A DNA stretch of 64,000 bases, from assembly GCA_964482205.1 (NCBI GenBank), contig CAYZWI010000001.1, forward strand, positions 186,001 to 250,000, in the 5' to 3' direction. The first letter of the stretch is position 1. Each line of letters begins with the position of its first letter. Below are positions 33,061 through 40,722 of the stretch, one piece after another. This DNA is from JAZDGX01 sp964482205. GTDB taxonomy: Bacteria; Eisenbacteria; RBG-16-71-46; CAIMUX01; WJJG01. The position numbers were made by a program, and so were the translations under genes. Under the pieces are notes generated by a model. The model made no database searches. It worked only from the letters and a program-made list of their open reading frames with translations, and was not told where the DNA came from.

Positions 33061-34758
33061 CTACCTGCGCACGGTGCGGGGCCCGATACCGCCTTCGATC
33101 CGGTGTGATTCGGCCAGCATCTTCTCCGCGTCGGGAAGAAGCTCCAGCGCACGCTTGAGCGCCGGGTCTTCGAGGATGAGCACCCGGTAGCGCTCCTCCT
33201 CGCTCCAGAGATAGCGCCCGATCTCGGCCTTCAATCCCCGACGGATCTCTTCCTGGTTCACCGTGAAGCTGTCGGGCACGAACGTGAAGGACGTGTCGGC
33301 TTCGAGATAGGTCTCGAACTTGCGCAGCATGTCGTCGCTGACGCGGAAGCTCTGCAGAAAGCCCATGAAATCGCCGTTCCAGCTCAGCTGCTTCTCGGCC
33401 ATCTGGCTCTTGGTGAAATCGAAGAACTTGCGGTTGTAGGAGAGGTCGGCGAACAAGCGGCTCGCATGGTACGACTCGTCGATGCGCACATCGGGAGTGA
33501 CCCCGCCGCCGCCGTACACGGTCCGCTTCTGCAAGAGCGTCTGGAAGACGGGACGCTCGGCGGAATCCGCGGGCGCCAGTTCGCTCACCTCGATCTCTCC
33601 TCCGGGCAGGGCGGAATCCTCCGCTTCTCCGGGCAGCTCCGAATCCTCGCCCGCGTGGTTGTAGTAGTCCTCGCGCTCGCCCGGCTTGTAGGCGCGCTGA
33701 ATGAGGCGGCCGCTGGGCGTGTAGTAGCGCGCGACCGTGAGCAGCAACGCTCCGTTGTTCTCGAGCGGATACTGGCGCTGGACGAGGCCTTTGCCGAAGC
33801 TCGTCCGGCCCGCCACCACGCCGCGGTCCCAATCCTGGATGGCCCCCGCCACGATCTCCGAGGCGCTCGCGCTGCCCGCGTCGATCAGCACGACGATCGG
33901 ATACTCGGGGTGGTTGTCCCGGTCGGTCGCGAAGTATTCCTCCGTCGATCCAGGCACGCGGCCTTGCGTGTAGACGATCTTCTTGTCGCCGCTGATGAAC
34001 TTGTCGGCCACCTCGACGGCCGCGTTCAGGTATCCGCCCGAATTGCCGCGCAGGTCGAGAATGAGACGCTTCATCCCCTGCGAATCGAGATCCTGCAGCA
34101 CCCCTTCGAGCTCATCGGCGGTGCGGGCCGAGAAATTGCGCATCATGATGTAGCCGACGTCCGGCGTGAGCATGAACGCGTACGGCACGCTCTGAATCGG
34201 AATCACATCGCGCACGATCTCGTACTCGTAGGGCTGCTCTTCTCCCAGGCGGTGCAGGGTGATGTGCACCTTCGTGCCCTTCGGGCCGCGCAGCTTGTCG
34301 AAGACCTCCTGCTCCTTGATGCCGAAGGCGGACTTGCCCTCGATGTGGGTGATGATGTCGCCGGGCCGGATGCCGAGATCATACGAGGGACCGCCTTCGA
34401 GCGCGGAGATCACGGTGAGATTCCCATTCTCGATCGCGAAGGAGACGCCGATACCCGAATAGGAGCCGCGATTGCGCTCCTCCATGCGCGAGAAGCGCTC
34501 GGCGTTCATGTAGTTGCTGTGGGGATCGAGACGGTCGAGCATGCCGGTGATGGCGCCCTCGATCAGGCTGTCGGGAGTCACCTCTTCCACATAGTAGTTC
34601 GAGATGAGATTCAGGACCTGATTGAAGACGGTGATCTGCGAGAACAGATTGTCCCGCGACGCGGCGACGACATCGCGCAGGAAGACGCCGCCGAGGAAAA
34701 GAGTCAGAAGGAAGAGAAGCGCGGGCAGGACCACGATCCAACGCTTGCGACTCATCAT
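33061..34758 (-). CDS. C-terminal processing peptidase (S41 family) with PDZ domain
   Basis: 565 residues. An N-terminal anchor/signal (RWIVVLPALLFLLTLFLGGVF) is followed by a helical entry region (VLNLISNYYVEEVTPDSLIEGAI, MLDRLDPHSNYM), a PDZ domain (about 100-180, GIGVSFAIENGNLTVISALE...GIRPGDIITHIEG), then the S41 core. The core has LILDLRGNSGGYLNAAVEVAD, the catalytic serine in IDAGSASASEIVAGAI and the lysine in TSFGKGLVQRQYPL. A variable C-terminal region (about 400-565) follows. It acts in the periplasm on C-termini of proteins. Two adjacent ATGs (34758, 34755) follow GGAGG; the first has better spacing. Confidence 0.93.
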   Translation of the reverse strand: MMSRKRWIVVLPALLFLLTLFLGGVFLRDVVAASRDNLFSQITVFNQVLNLISNYYVEEVTPDSLIEGAITGMLDRLDPHSNYMNAERFSRMEERNRGSYSGIGVSFAIENGNLTVISALEGGPSYDLGIRPGDIITHIEGKSAFGIKEQEVFDKLRGPKGTKVHITLHRLGEEQPYEYEIVRDVIPIQSVPYAFMLTPDVGYIMMRNFSARTADELEGVLQDLDSQGMKRLILDLRGNSGGYLNAAVEVADKFISGDKKIVYTQGRVPGSTEEYFATDRDNHPEYPIVVLIDAGSASASEIVAGAIQDWDRGVVAGRTSFGKGLVQRQYPLENNGALLLTVARYYTPSGRLIQRAYKPGEREDYYNHAGEDSELPGEAEDSALPGGEIEVSELAPADSAERPVFQTLLQKRTVYGGGGVTPDVRIDESYHASRLFADLSYNRKFFDFTKSQMAEKQLSWNGDFMGFLQSFRVSDDMLRKFETYLEADTSFTFVPDSFTVNQEEIRRGLKAEIGRYLWSEEERYRVLILEDPALKRALELLPDAEKMLAESHRIEGGIGPRTVRR

Positions 34759-34840
34759 TGCGATTCTGCCTCCGGCCCGAGCGGCGCTCGGGCGAACGGG
34801 ATTGCACGAAAACGGGACGCGAACGATCCATCTACCGGCA

Positions 34841-34869
34841 AGGCTACCAAAGGGTTCCCGGCGCTGCAA
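34841..34869 (-). promoter_or_regulatory. Probable promoter of the S41 protease gene
   Basis: Minus-strand TTGCAG (34869-34864), 17-base spacer, TAGCCT (34846-34841), about 80 bases before the start codon. Confidence 0.5.
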
Positions 34870-35121
34870 AGGCGGAAAGAGCCGCCCGGGCCGCCGCTTG
34901 CGGTTCTCCCTCCGCGGGCCGCGCCGCTATCGCCGGCCGTCTCCATTCCCGCCCCTTGGCGAAGGGGGAGAAGCGCGCTTCCGCTCCCCCCGTGCACGGC
35001 GGGTGGGCGGTCGTCGTCCCGCGCGGCAGGGCGGCGGTTCCCTGCTTCCGTTCAGGGATCTACGGAAGGACGCGCCGGGTTGTCTTCGCAACCTGCGGAG
35101 GCGTCCAGCGCACCTGGTTCC

Positions 35122-35150
35122 TTGAACCGTCGATCGCCCGGTCCTATGCT
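35122..35150 (+). promoter_or_regulatory. Promoter of the nucleotide-sugar operon
   Basis: TTGAAC (35122-35127), 17-base spacer, TATGCT (35145-35150). Transcription would start near 35157, which makes the ATG at 35162 almost leaderless and supports the GTG at 35195 as the true start. Confidence 0.65.
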
Positions 35151-35194
35151 GTCCGGTCTTCATGCGGGAAGGAGCTTCCCGGGTGGGAGGTAGC

Positions 35195-36505
35195 GTGGCG
35201 TCATGGAATGAAGAGCTGGAGAAGAAGATCCGGGATCGGACCGCACGCCCGGCCGTGGTTGGGCTGGGCTATGTCGGGCTCCCGCTGCTGACGGAGCTCG
35301 CGCGCTCGGGCTTCCGTCCGATCGGCATCGACATCGATGCCCGCAAGATCGACTCGCTGAAGGAGGGGCGCAGCTACGTGCTCGACGTCCCCAGCGAGGT
35401 GATCGGGCCGCTAGTGGCGGAAGGCCGCGTGACGGTGAGCACCGATTTCGAGCTCATCCGCGAGGCGGACACGATCGACATCTGCGTGCCCACGCCCCTG
35501 CGCAAGACGCGCGATCCGGATGTCTCCTACATCGTCGCCGCGACCGACGAGATCGCGCGGCGCATGGGTCCCGGAAAGCTCGTCATCCTCGAAAGCACGA
35601 CGTACCCGGGAACGACCGAGGAACTGGTCCAGCCGCGGCTCGAGAAAGACGGCCTGCGCGTCGGCCGCGAGATCTTTCTCGCCTTCTCGCCCGAACGCGT
35701 CGATCCGGGCAACGCAGTCCACACCACGCGGACGATTCCGAAGGTGGTCGGCGGCGTCACGCCCGCTTGCACGCGGCTCGCCGCGCTGCTCTACGGCGCC
35801 ACGATCGACAGCGTGGTCAGCGTCTCCTCGCCGCGCGTCGCCGAAATGGTCAAGCTCCTCGAAAACACGTTCCGCAGCGTGAACATCGCGCTCGTCAACG
35901 AGATCGCGCTCCTGAGCGAGCGCATGAACATCAATGTGTGGGAAGTCATCGAGGCCGCGGCCACCAAGCCGTTCGGCTTCATGCCCTTCTATCCCGGCCC
36001 CGGGCTGGGCGGTCACTGCATCCCGATCGATCCCTTCTATCTGTCGTGGAAGGCGCGCCTGGCCGGTTTCGAGGCGCGCATGATCGAGCTCGCCGGCCAG
36101 ATCAATCGCAGCATGCCCGAATTCGTGGTCAACAAGGTGCGCCGCACGCTCGGCGACCAGGGCAAAGCAGTGAAGGGCGCGAAGATCCTGATCCTCGGCG
36201 TGGCCTACAAGGCGGACATCGACGATCTGCGCGAGTCGCCCGCGCTCGACATCTTCCGCATGCTCGCGGAGGAAGGCGGCGATGTGAGCTATCACGATCC
36301 CCTGGTGGGGGAGTTCCGGCTCGAGGGCGGCGCCTGGCGCTCGGTTCCGCTCACGGCCGAAGCCCTGCGCGAATTCGACATCGTGGTCATCACGACCGGT
36401 CACACGGCGGTCGATTACGATCTCGTGCTGCGCGAGGCGCGCCGGATCGTCGATACGCGCAACGCCATGAAAGGCCGCCGCGACCCGAAGATCGTGCTGC
36501 TCTAG
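35195..36505 (+). CDS. UDP-N-acetyl-hexosamine/mannosamine 6-dehydrogenase family protein
   Basis: 436-residue NAD-dependent nucleotide-sugar dehydrogenase (WbpA/WbpO/WecC group) that oxidises C6 of a UDP-amino sugar to the uronate. N-terminal Rossmann motif VVGLGYVGLPLLTEL, CVPTPL, ILESTTYPGTTEE, AFSPERVDPGN, the central helix KLLENTFRSVNIALVNEIA, and the catalytic cysteine in GPGLGGHCIPIDPFYLSW. The C-terminal domain carries ILGVAYKADIDDLRESPALD. GTG 35195 follows GGGAGG and gives the usual distance to GLGYVGLP; an ATG at 35162 is in frame but lacks an RBS. The epimerase gene starts 46 bases on. Confidence 0.93.
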   Translation: MASWNEELEKKIRDRTARPAVVGLGYVGLPLLTELARSGFRPIGIDIDARKIDSLKEGRSYVLDVPSEVIGPLVAEGRVTVSTDFELIREADTIDICVPTPLRKTRDPDVSYIVAATDEIARRMGPGKLVILESTTYPGTTEELVQPRLEKDGLRVGREIFLAFSPERVDPGNAVHTTRTIPKVVGGVTPACTRLAALLYGATIDSVVSVSSPRVAEMVKLLENTFRSVNIALVNEIALLSERMNINVWEVIEAAATKPFGFMPFYPGPGLGGHCIPIDPFYLSWKARLAGFEARMIELAGQINRSMPEFVVNKVRRTLGDQGKAVKGAKILILGVAYKADIDDLRESPALDIFRMLAEEGGDVSYHDPLVGEFRLEGGAWRSVPLTAEALREFDIVVITTGHTAVDYDLVLREARRIVDTRNAMKGRRDPKIVLL

Positions 36506-36551
36506 CCCTGCCGATCACGCCCGCTTGGGAACGGGGGAAAGGAGAACGAGC

Positions 36552-37517
36552 GTGTCGCGACCGGAAAGCGCGGCCTACCTCGTCACCGGAGGGGCCGGGT
36601 TCATCGGTTCGCACATCGTCGAGCGGCTGCTCAGCGAAGGCGAGCGCGTGCGCATCCTGGATGACTACTCGACCGGCAGCCGGGCGACGGCCGCGCGCCT
36701 GCTGGCGGACCATCCCGGCCGGGTGGAAGTGATCGAGGGCGACATCGCCGAGCCGGAGGTGTGCGGTCGCGCGATGGCGGGCGTGCGCTTCGTCTTTCAC
36801 GAAGCGGCCCTCGCCTCCGTGCCGCGCAGCATCGAGCATCCCGAGGCGACCCATCGCGCGAATGTCAACGGCACGCTGAATGTGTTGCTGGCGGCGCGCG
36901 ACGCGGGCGTCGAGCGGGTCGTCTACGCGGGCAGCTCGTCGGTCTATGGCGACAACCCGGAGCTTCCCAAGGGAGAGGACCTGCGCCCCTGCCCGCTCTC
37001 CCCGTACGCGCTCAGCAAGTATGTGGGGGAGGAGTACGCGCGCCTCTTCGCCGAGCACTTCGGCGTGCGCACCGTGACGCTGCGCTACTTCAATGTCTTC
37101 GGGCCGCGCCAGGACCCCGATTCTCCGTACGCCGCGGTGATTCCGCTCTTCCTGAAGGCCTTGCTCGAAGGCCGCCGGCCGGTCATCTACGGCGACGGCG
37201 GGCAGACGCGCGACTTCACCTATGTGCCCAATGTGGTGGCCGCCAATCTCGCCGCCTGCCGCAACCCCGAGGCGAAAGGCGTCTACAACATCGCCTGCGG
37301 CCGGCGCACTTCGGTCTCGCAATTGCTCGCTACGCTTCAGGAGATTCTCGGCACGCGGATCGATCCAGAGCATTTGCCTCCGCGTCCCGGCGATGTGCGC
37401 GATTCGCTGGCCGACATCTCGCGAGCGAAGGCCGACCTGGGCTATCGGCCCGATGACGACCTGCGCAGCGGACTCGAAACGACGGTAGCGTATTTCCGCG
37501 AGCGCTTCGGGGTCTAG
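36552..37517 (+). CDS. NAD-dependent UDP-sugar 4-epimerase, WbpP/GalE-like
   Basis: 321-residue extended short-chain dehydrogenase: AYLVTGGAGFIGSHIVERLL cofactor loop near 7-26, ILDDYSTGSRAT, the catalytic Ser region YAGSSSVYGD, YALSK (Tyr-x3-Lys), LRYFNVFGPRQDPDSPYAAVIP and GDGGQTRDFTYV. GPRQDPDSPY resembles the UDP-GlcNAc 4-epimerase group. With the dehydrogenase upstream it would supply a UDP-N-acetyl-galactosaminuronate-type precursor; that is inference. GTG 36552 is preferred since AAAGGAGAA lies just before it; an upstream TTG at 36525 is in frame. Its TAG stop (37515-37517) is part of the palindromic element that follows, so the last codons may have been altered by an insertion. Confidence 0.92.
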   Translation: MSRPESAAYLVTGGAGFIGSHIVERLLSEGERVRILDDYSTGSRATAARLLADHPGRVEVIEGDIAEPEVCGRAMAGVRFVFHEAALASVPRSIEHPEATHRANVNGTLNVLLAARDAGVERVVYAGSSSVYGDNPELPKGEDLRPCPLSPYALSKYVGEEYARLFAEHFGVRTVTLRYFNVFGPRQDPDSPYAAVIPLFLKALLEGRRPVIYGDGGQTRDFTYVPNVVAANLAACRNPEAKGVYNIACGRRTSVSQLLATLQEILGTRIDPEHLPPRPGDVRDSLADISRAKADLGYRPDDDLRSGLETTVAYFRERFGV

Positions 37518-37697
37518 CCCGGATTATTCATAGAGCTCGTCGCGAGACAGCGGAGATGCCCGCAGACACAAGGCGCGCGCCGCGCCGCCGACGCAGGCGT
37601 ACTCACGCAGTACGTCGAGGAGGCGGTGCCAGCGTAACGCAGTAGATGCGGGCAGATACGATGTCGCAGCAGAGATTTCATGAATCATCCGGGCTAG
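37514..37697. repeat. 184-bp imperfect palindromic element C
   Basis: Terminal inverted repeats CTAGCCCGGATTATTCAT (37514-37531) and, at 37680-37697, the complement of CTAGCCCGGATGATTCAT match at 17 of 18 positions. The exact centre (37605-37606) lies in GTACTCACGCAGTAC, itself a small palindrome. The two halves resemble each other with gaps (for example TGCCCGC in both), so the whole element can fold into one long hairpin. It contains ACAAGGCGCGCGCC (37568-37581), also found in element B and, over 13 bases, in element A. Its left CTAG forms the stop of the epimerase gene. Confidence 0.8.
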
Positions 37698-37705
37698 CGG
37701 CTGCG

Positions 37706-37788
37706 CTGCCTCGCGCGCTTGCCTGGTGCTGCTTGCCTCGCTCCGCTTGCTTCGCGGTGCTTGCCTCGGTCCGCTCGCCTCGCGTCCC
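37706..37788. repeat. 14-bp degenerate tandem repeat, about six units
   Basis: Units TTGCCTGGTGCTGC, TTGCCTCGCTCCGC, TTGCTTCGCGGTGC, TTGCCTCGGTCCGC and TCGCCTCGCGTCCC start at 37719, 37733, 37747, 37761 and 37775. A 13-base unit precedes them at 37706. The array fills the space between palindromic element C and the stop codon of the DUF4097 gene. Confidence 0.8.
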
Positions 37789-38820
37789 TTACCGGGGCGA
37801 GATCGACACATCCCCGCTCATGCTCTCGATCCGCACGCGCGCGCGCCCATCACCGATCGTGAAGTTGGAGTACCCGCTCTTGTCTCCTCTCCCGCGCCCT
37901 TCACGCTCCACGGAGACGCTCGTGAAATCGCTTTCGATTTCCCCGCTGAAGGTGGTGATTTCGAAGCGCGCGCCGGTGGAGGCGGGAACGGCGATCTCGA
38001 TGTCGCCGCTGAAGATCTCGAATTCGTAGTTGCCGTCGGACGGGAATCCCGCCTGGTAGGTCACATCTCCCGAAATCGAAGTCAGCTCGCATGACGCGAG
38101 ATCATCGAGAATCGTCATGTCGCCGCTCACCGTCTCGGCCTGCAGCTCGGGCAGCACACCCTGGGCGGGAGCATCCAAGGTCAAGTCGCCGCTGACGGAA
38201 TCGACTTCGATCGAGGGCGCGCTCGCGCCCAGGTCGATCTCTCCGCTGACGCTGTCGATCTCGATGTCCTTCAACGGTCCGCCGGTCACCGAGATGTCGC
38301 CGCTCACCGAGGCGATCGTCAATTCGCCGGTGAGTCCTGCAATGTCTTGGTCGGCGCTGACGGTCGACACCGAGACTTCCGCTCCCGCGGGCACGCGGAC
38401 TTCGAGATTCGCCTCGCCTCCCTTGCGCGCGCGATCGAGGAGGATCACCCGGATCTTGAGATGCTTGCGATCCCCGGTGATCTCCAGCCGCTCGACATCT
38501 TCGTCGAGCGTGCCGGTGATCTCGACCATCTCGCGGTCCCAGCCCTGCACGCTGACCGAGCCGCTCGTGTTGGAGATCTCGATTTCCGCGGTGCGATCCG
38601 CTTCGCGGCTCTCGTGGACCTCGCGGGCTCCTGAGGCGGGGGGAGCGGCGAACGCGGGCGGCGTCCACCAACCAGCCCCGGCCGCCGCTGCGGCCATGGC
38701 GGCCACCGCGACGGCGATGGCGACCCAACCAGGCCGGCGTCTGTGAGTGGTTCCGCGCGTCGCGCGATCGAGGGCGCCGGTGAGCGCGCCGAGGCCGGTG
38801 TTGATTCTGCTCTTCTTCAT
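37789..38820 (-). CDS. DUF4097 beta-strand repeat (putative adhesin-like) protein
   Basis: 343 residues. A cytoplasmic N-terminal tail (MKKSRINTGLGALTGALDR) precedes one membrane segment (VAIAVAVAAMAAAAAGAGWW), then a right-handed repetitive beta fold with repeated SGD/SGE turns: VSGDISVTGGPLKDIEID, VSGEIDLGASAPSIEVD, VSGDLTLDAPAQ, VSGDMTILDD, ISGDVTYQAG, FSGDIEIAVP, MSGDVSISPR. This is the DUF4097 pattern, extracytoplasmic and of unknown function. It is the third gene of an operon with an ECF sigma factor and its anti-sigma factor (36-base gap). That points to an envelope-stress output or sensor. The 14-bp array begins at its stop. Confidence 0.88.
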   Translation of the reverse strand: MKKSRINTGLGALTGALDRATRGTTHRRRPGWVAIAVAVAAMAAAAAGAGWWTPPAFAAPPASGAREVHESREADRTAEIEISNTSGSVSVQGWDREMVEITGTLDEDVERLEITGDRKHLKIRVILLDRARKGGEANLEVRVPAGAEVSVSTVSADQDIAGLTGELTIASVSGDISVTGGPLKDIEIDSVSGEIDLGASAPSIEVDSVSGDLTLDAPAQGVLPELQAETVSGDMTILDDLASCELTSISGDVTYQAGFPSDGNYEFEIFSGDIEIAVPASTGARFEITTFSGEIESDFTSVSVEREGRGRGDKSGYSNFTIGDGRARVRIESMSGDVSISPR

Positions 38821-38856
38821 GTTCGTCCTCCTCGCCCGGTTTTCGCATCCGGGGAA

Positions 38857-39660
38857 TCAGGTCCTGTCCGCGAGCTCCGCGGCCCGCCCGCGGAGAGCGC
38901 TCTTGGCTTGATACGCAGCGACGAGCAAGCGCACCAGTTGCGGGCTGTCGGGATTCGCCCGCCACGCCGTCCGCGCTTCCTCGATCGCGGAATTGACGAT
39001 CCGCAGTTGAGACTCGAAGAAAGCGAAGGGCATCGCATGCGATTCCATCTTGGCGACGCTGCCGCCCTCGGCCGCCGCCTCTTCAGCCGTTGCTTCCCCT
39101 TGCGTGGAAGCCGATCGGCCCTGGTCCGCGAGCCGCGCGAATTCCTCGTCCACCGCATCCGATTCGCGTTCGAGCGCGGCGAGGATCGCCTCATTCGAAT
39201 CGACCTGGCCGGGCATGTGCCCGCGCGAACCGGGCGCTTGCGGCGGCTGAACTCCGATGCCTCCCACGAGAAACCAGATGAGCAGCGCGCAGGCGGGCAG
39301 CGCGAAGCCGATCGTGATGCGCCGGTCGAGGCGGAAGAAGCGCTGCCAGCCGTGCGAAGCGCGATCGGCTTGCGGCTGCCCATTGTCTGCGCTCCCGCGC
39401 GCGACCGCCGGCTCCGCCTGATCGCGGATTGCCGCGCGAATGCCGGGCCACAAGTCATGTTCCGGCTCCCGCTCGCGCGGGAGAGACTTCGCCTGCGCGG
39501 CGAGGGACTGCATCGCCGCCAGTTCCTCCGCGCACGCGCGGCATTCGCGCAGGTGCGCCACGAGCGCCTCGTTCTCGGCGGGATCGATCTCGCCGTCGAT
39601 ATGATCGGCGAGAAGCTCCCAGGTGCGATCGTGGCTCATGGGAGGAGCGTTCCGTTTCAT
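38857..39660 (-). CDS. Zinc-finger (ZAS) anti-sigma factor
   Basis: 267 residues. The N-terminal anti-sigma domain has the zinc motif ALVAHLRECRACAEEL (His-x3-Cys-x2-Cys) near residues 33-48. A single membrane segment (ITIGFALPACALLIWFLVGGI, about 117-137) precedes a periplasmic region rich in Glu/Ala (LERESDAVDEEFARLADQG) and a terminal helical part with IEEARTAWRANPDSPQLVRLL. It would hold the ECF sigma factor at the inner membrane until a signal arrives. The start overlaps the sigma stop as ATGA; a second Met at codon 8 is possible. Confidence 0.88.
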   Translation of the reverse strand: MKRNAPPMSHDRTWELLADHIDGEIDPAENEALVAHLRECRACAEELAAMQSLAAQAKSLPREREPEHDLWPGIRAAIRDQAEPAVARGSADNGQPQADRASHGWQRFFRLDRRITIGFALPACALLIWFLVGGIGVQPPQAPGSRGHMPGQVDSNEAILAALERESDAVDEEFARLADQGRSASTQGEATAEEAAAEGGSVAKMESHAMPFAFFESQLRIVNSAIEEARTAWRANPDSPQLVRLLVAAYQAKSALRGRAAELADRT

Positions 39661-40310
39661 GAGAGCGCCTCCCTCGGTTCGGCGAGATGTTCGCGCAGGC
39701 GGCGGCGGGCGTGATGGAGCTGCGCCTTCACCGTTCCAATCGCCGTCCCCGCCATCTCCGCGATCTCGCGATGCCGGTAGCCTTCGACATCGTGAAGCAA
39801 GAAGACGAGCCTCGCTCCCGGCGGCAAGGCCGCCACGGCTCGCTCGAGGTCGAGCGCCCCTTCGATGGAAGGGGAGGGAGGCGCCGGATGAGAATCGAGC
39901 GCCTGGGTGTATGCGTCGCTGCCCGCTCGCCCTCCGGTGCGGCGATCCGAATCGGGGCGCGCATAGGAAGACTCTTCCACAAGCCAGCGCGCGGAGCGGG
40001 CGATCTTTCTCTGTTCCTCGATCACGACGCGCACTCCCATGCGATAGAGCCAGCCCCCGAACGATCCGCTTCCCTTGAAGCCGCCCAGCTTCTGCCACGC
40101 CCGCACGAACACCTCTTGGGTCAGCGCCTCGGCCCGCGCGCGGTCGCCGGTCATGCGGGCGCAGAGCGCGTGGATCCGGCCGGCGTGCAGGCGGTAGAGC
40201 CGTTCGAAGGCGGCCTCGTTTCCGGCTGCGGCCTGGAACGCGAGGGCGGCGATCTCGGATTCGCCGGCCGGCTCGCCTGGCTTTTCGATTTCCTCGAAGA
40301 CGGCCGACAC
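39657..40310 (-). CDS. ECF-family RNA polymerase sigma factor
   Basis: 217 residues. Sigma region 2 runs AAGNEAAFERLYRLHAGRIHALCARMTGD...ALTQEVFVRAWQKLGGFKGSGSFGGWLYRM; region 4 is ALPPGARLVFLLHDVEGYRHREIAEMAGTAIGTVKAQLHHARRRL, with the helix-turn-helix at IAEMAGTAIGTVKAQLHHAR. GTG 40310 is the likely start, though GGAGGAG stands only two bases before it; an in-frame TTG farther upstream is the alternative. Co-transcription with an overlapping anti-sigma gene is the standard arrangement. The target promoter was not identified. Confidence 0.9.
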   Translation of the reverse strand: MSAVFEEIEKPGEPAGESEIAALAFQAAAGNEAAFERLYRLHAGRIHALCARMTGDRARAEALTQEVFVRAWQKLGGFKGSGSFGGWLYRMGVRVVIEEQRKIARSARWLVEESSYARPDSDRRTGGRAGSDAYTQALDSHPAPPSPSIEGALDLERAVAALPPGARLVFLLHDVEGYRHREIAEMAGTAIGTVKAQLHHARRRLREHLAEPREALS

Positions 40311-40722
40311 ATCTCCTCCGGTTCGCCGTTCATGGACTTCGACGGAGCGAGCCGGCAAAAGGTTTAGGCGGAGCTGCCACAAAGCGAGTCCGGACCGGAG
40401 CCCCGGCACATGGGCCGCGGAGCCGGCATCTTCGTCGGCGCCGTCAAGTCGCTCTGTGGACGGCGCTTCTTGCGCCAGATTACCGCGGGGCGGGAAGCAT
40501 GGGAAACGGTTCCGGTTGCCTGGCCGGTCCATTGCCGAATGGGTGGGGGCGGAACGGCCGCTAGGGCCTCGCCGGAAAGGCCGGTCCGCAGCCCACGGCC
40601 GCTCGCTTGTTTGCCGGCGGAGCGGCTGGTAAGGTGGCGCTCTTCCTGTCGCGGAGAGTCCCGGAATCGGGTCCGCTCCCGGGCAGTTCGTTCAGCAGTC
40701 CGTTCAATTGAGGACATCCGAC
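40311..40722. other. Divergent intergenic region between sigma factor and epimerase genes
   Basis: 412 bases with no gene on either strand. A sigma70-like promoter for the epimerase is at 40607-40635. No clear ECF-type GGAAC/GTC promoter for autoregulation was found on the minus strand, only a GGAACC near 40505-40515 without a good -10. Confidence 0.5.
40607..40635 (+). promoter_or_regulatory. Probable promoter of the epimerase-lptE-holA-thioredoxin unit
   Basis: TTGTTT (40607-40612), 17-base spacer, TAAGGT (40630-40635), 87 bases before the start codon. Confidence 0.45.

Larger units (their letters stand above)
34759..35194. other. Divergent intergenic region between the S41 protease and sugar dehydrogenase genes
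   Basis: 436 bases without a gene, containing a minus-strand promoter at 34841-34869 and a plus-strand promoter at 35122-35150. The middle is a GC-rich stretch with no recognised motif. Confidence 0.6.
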
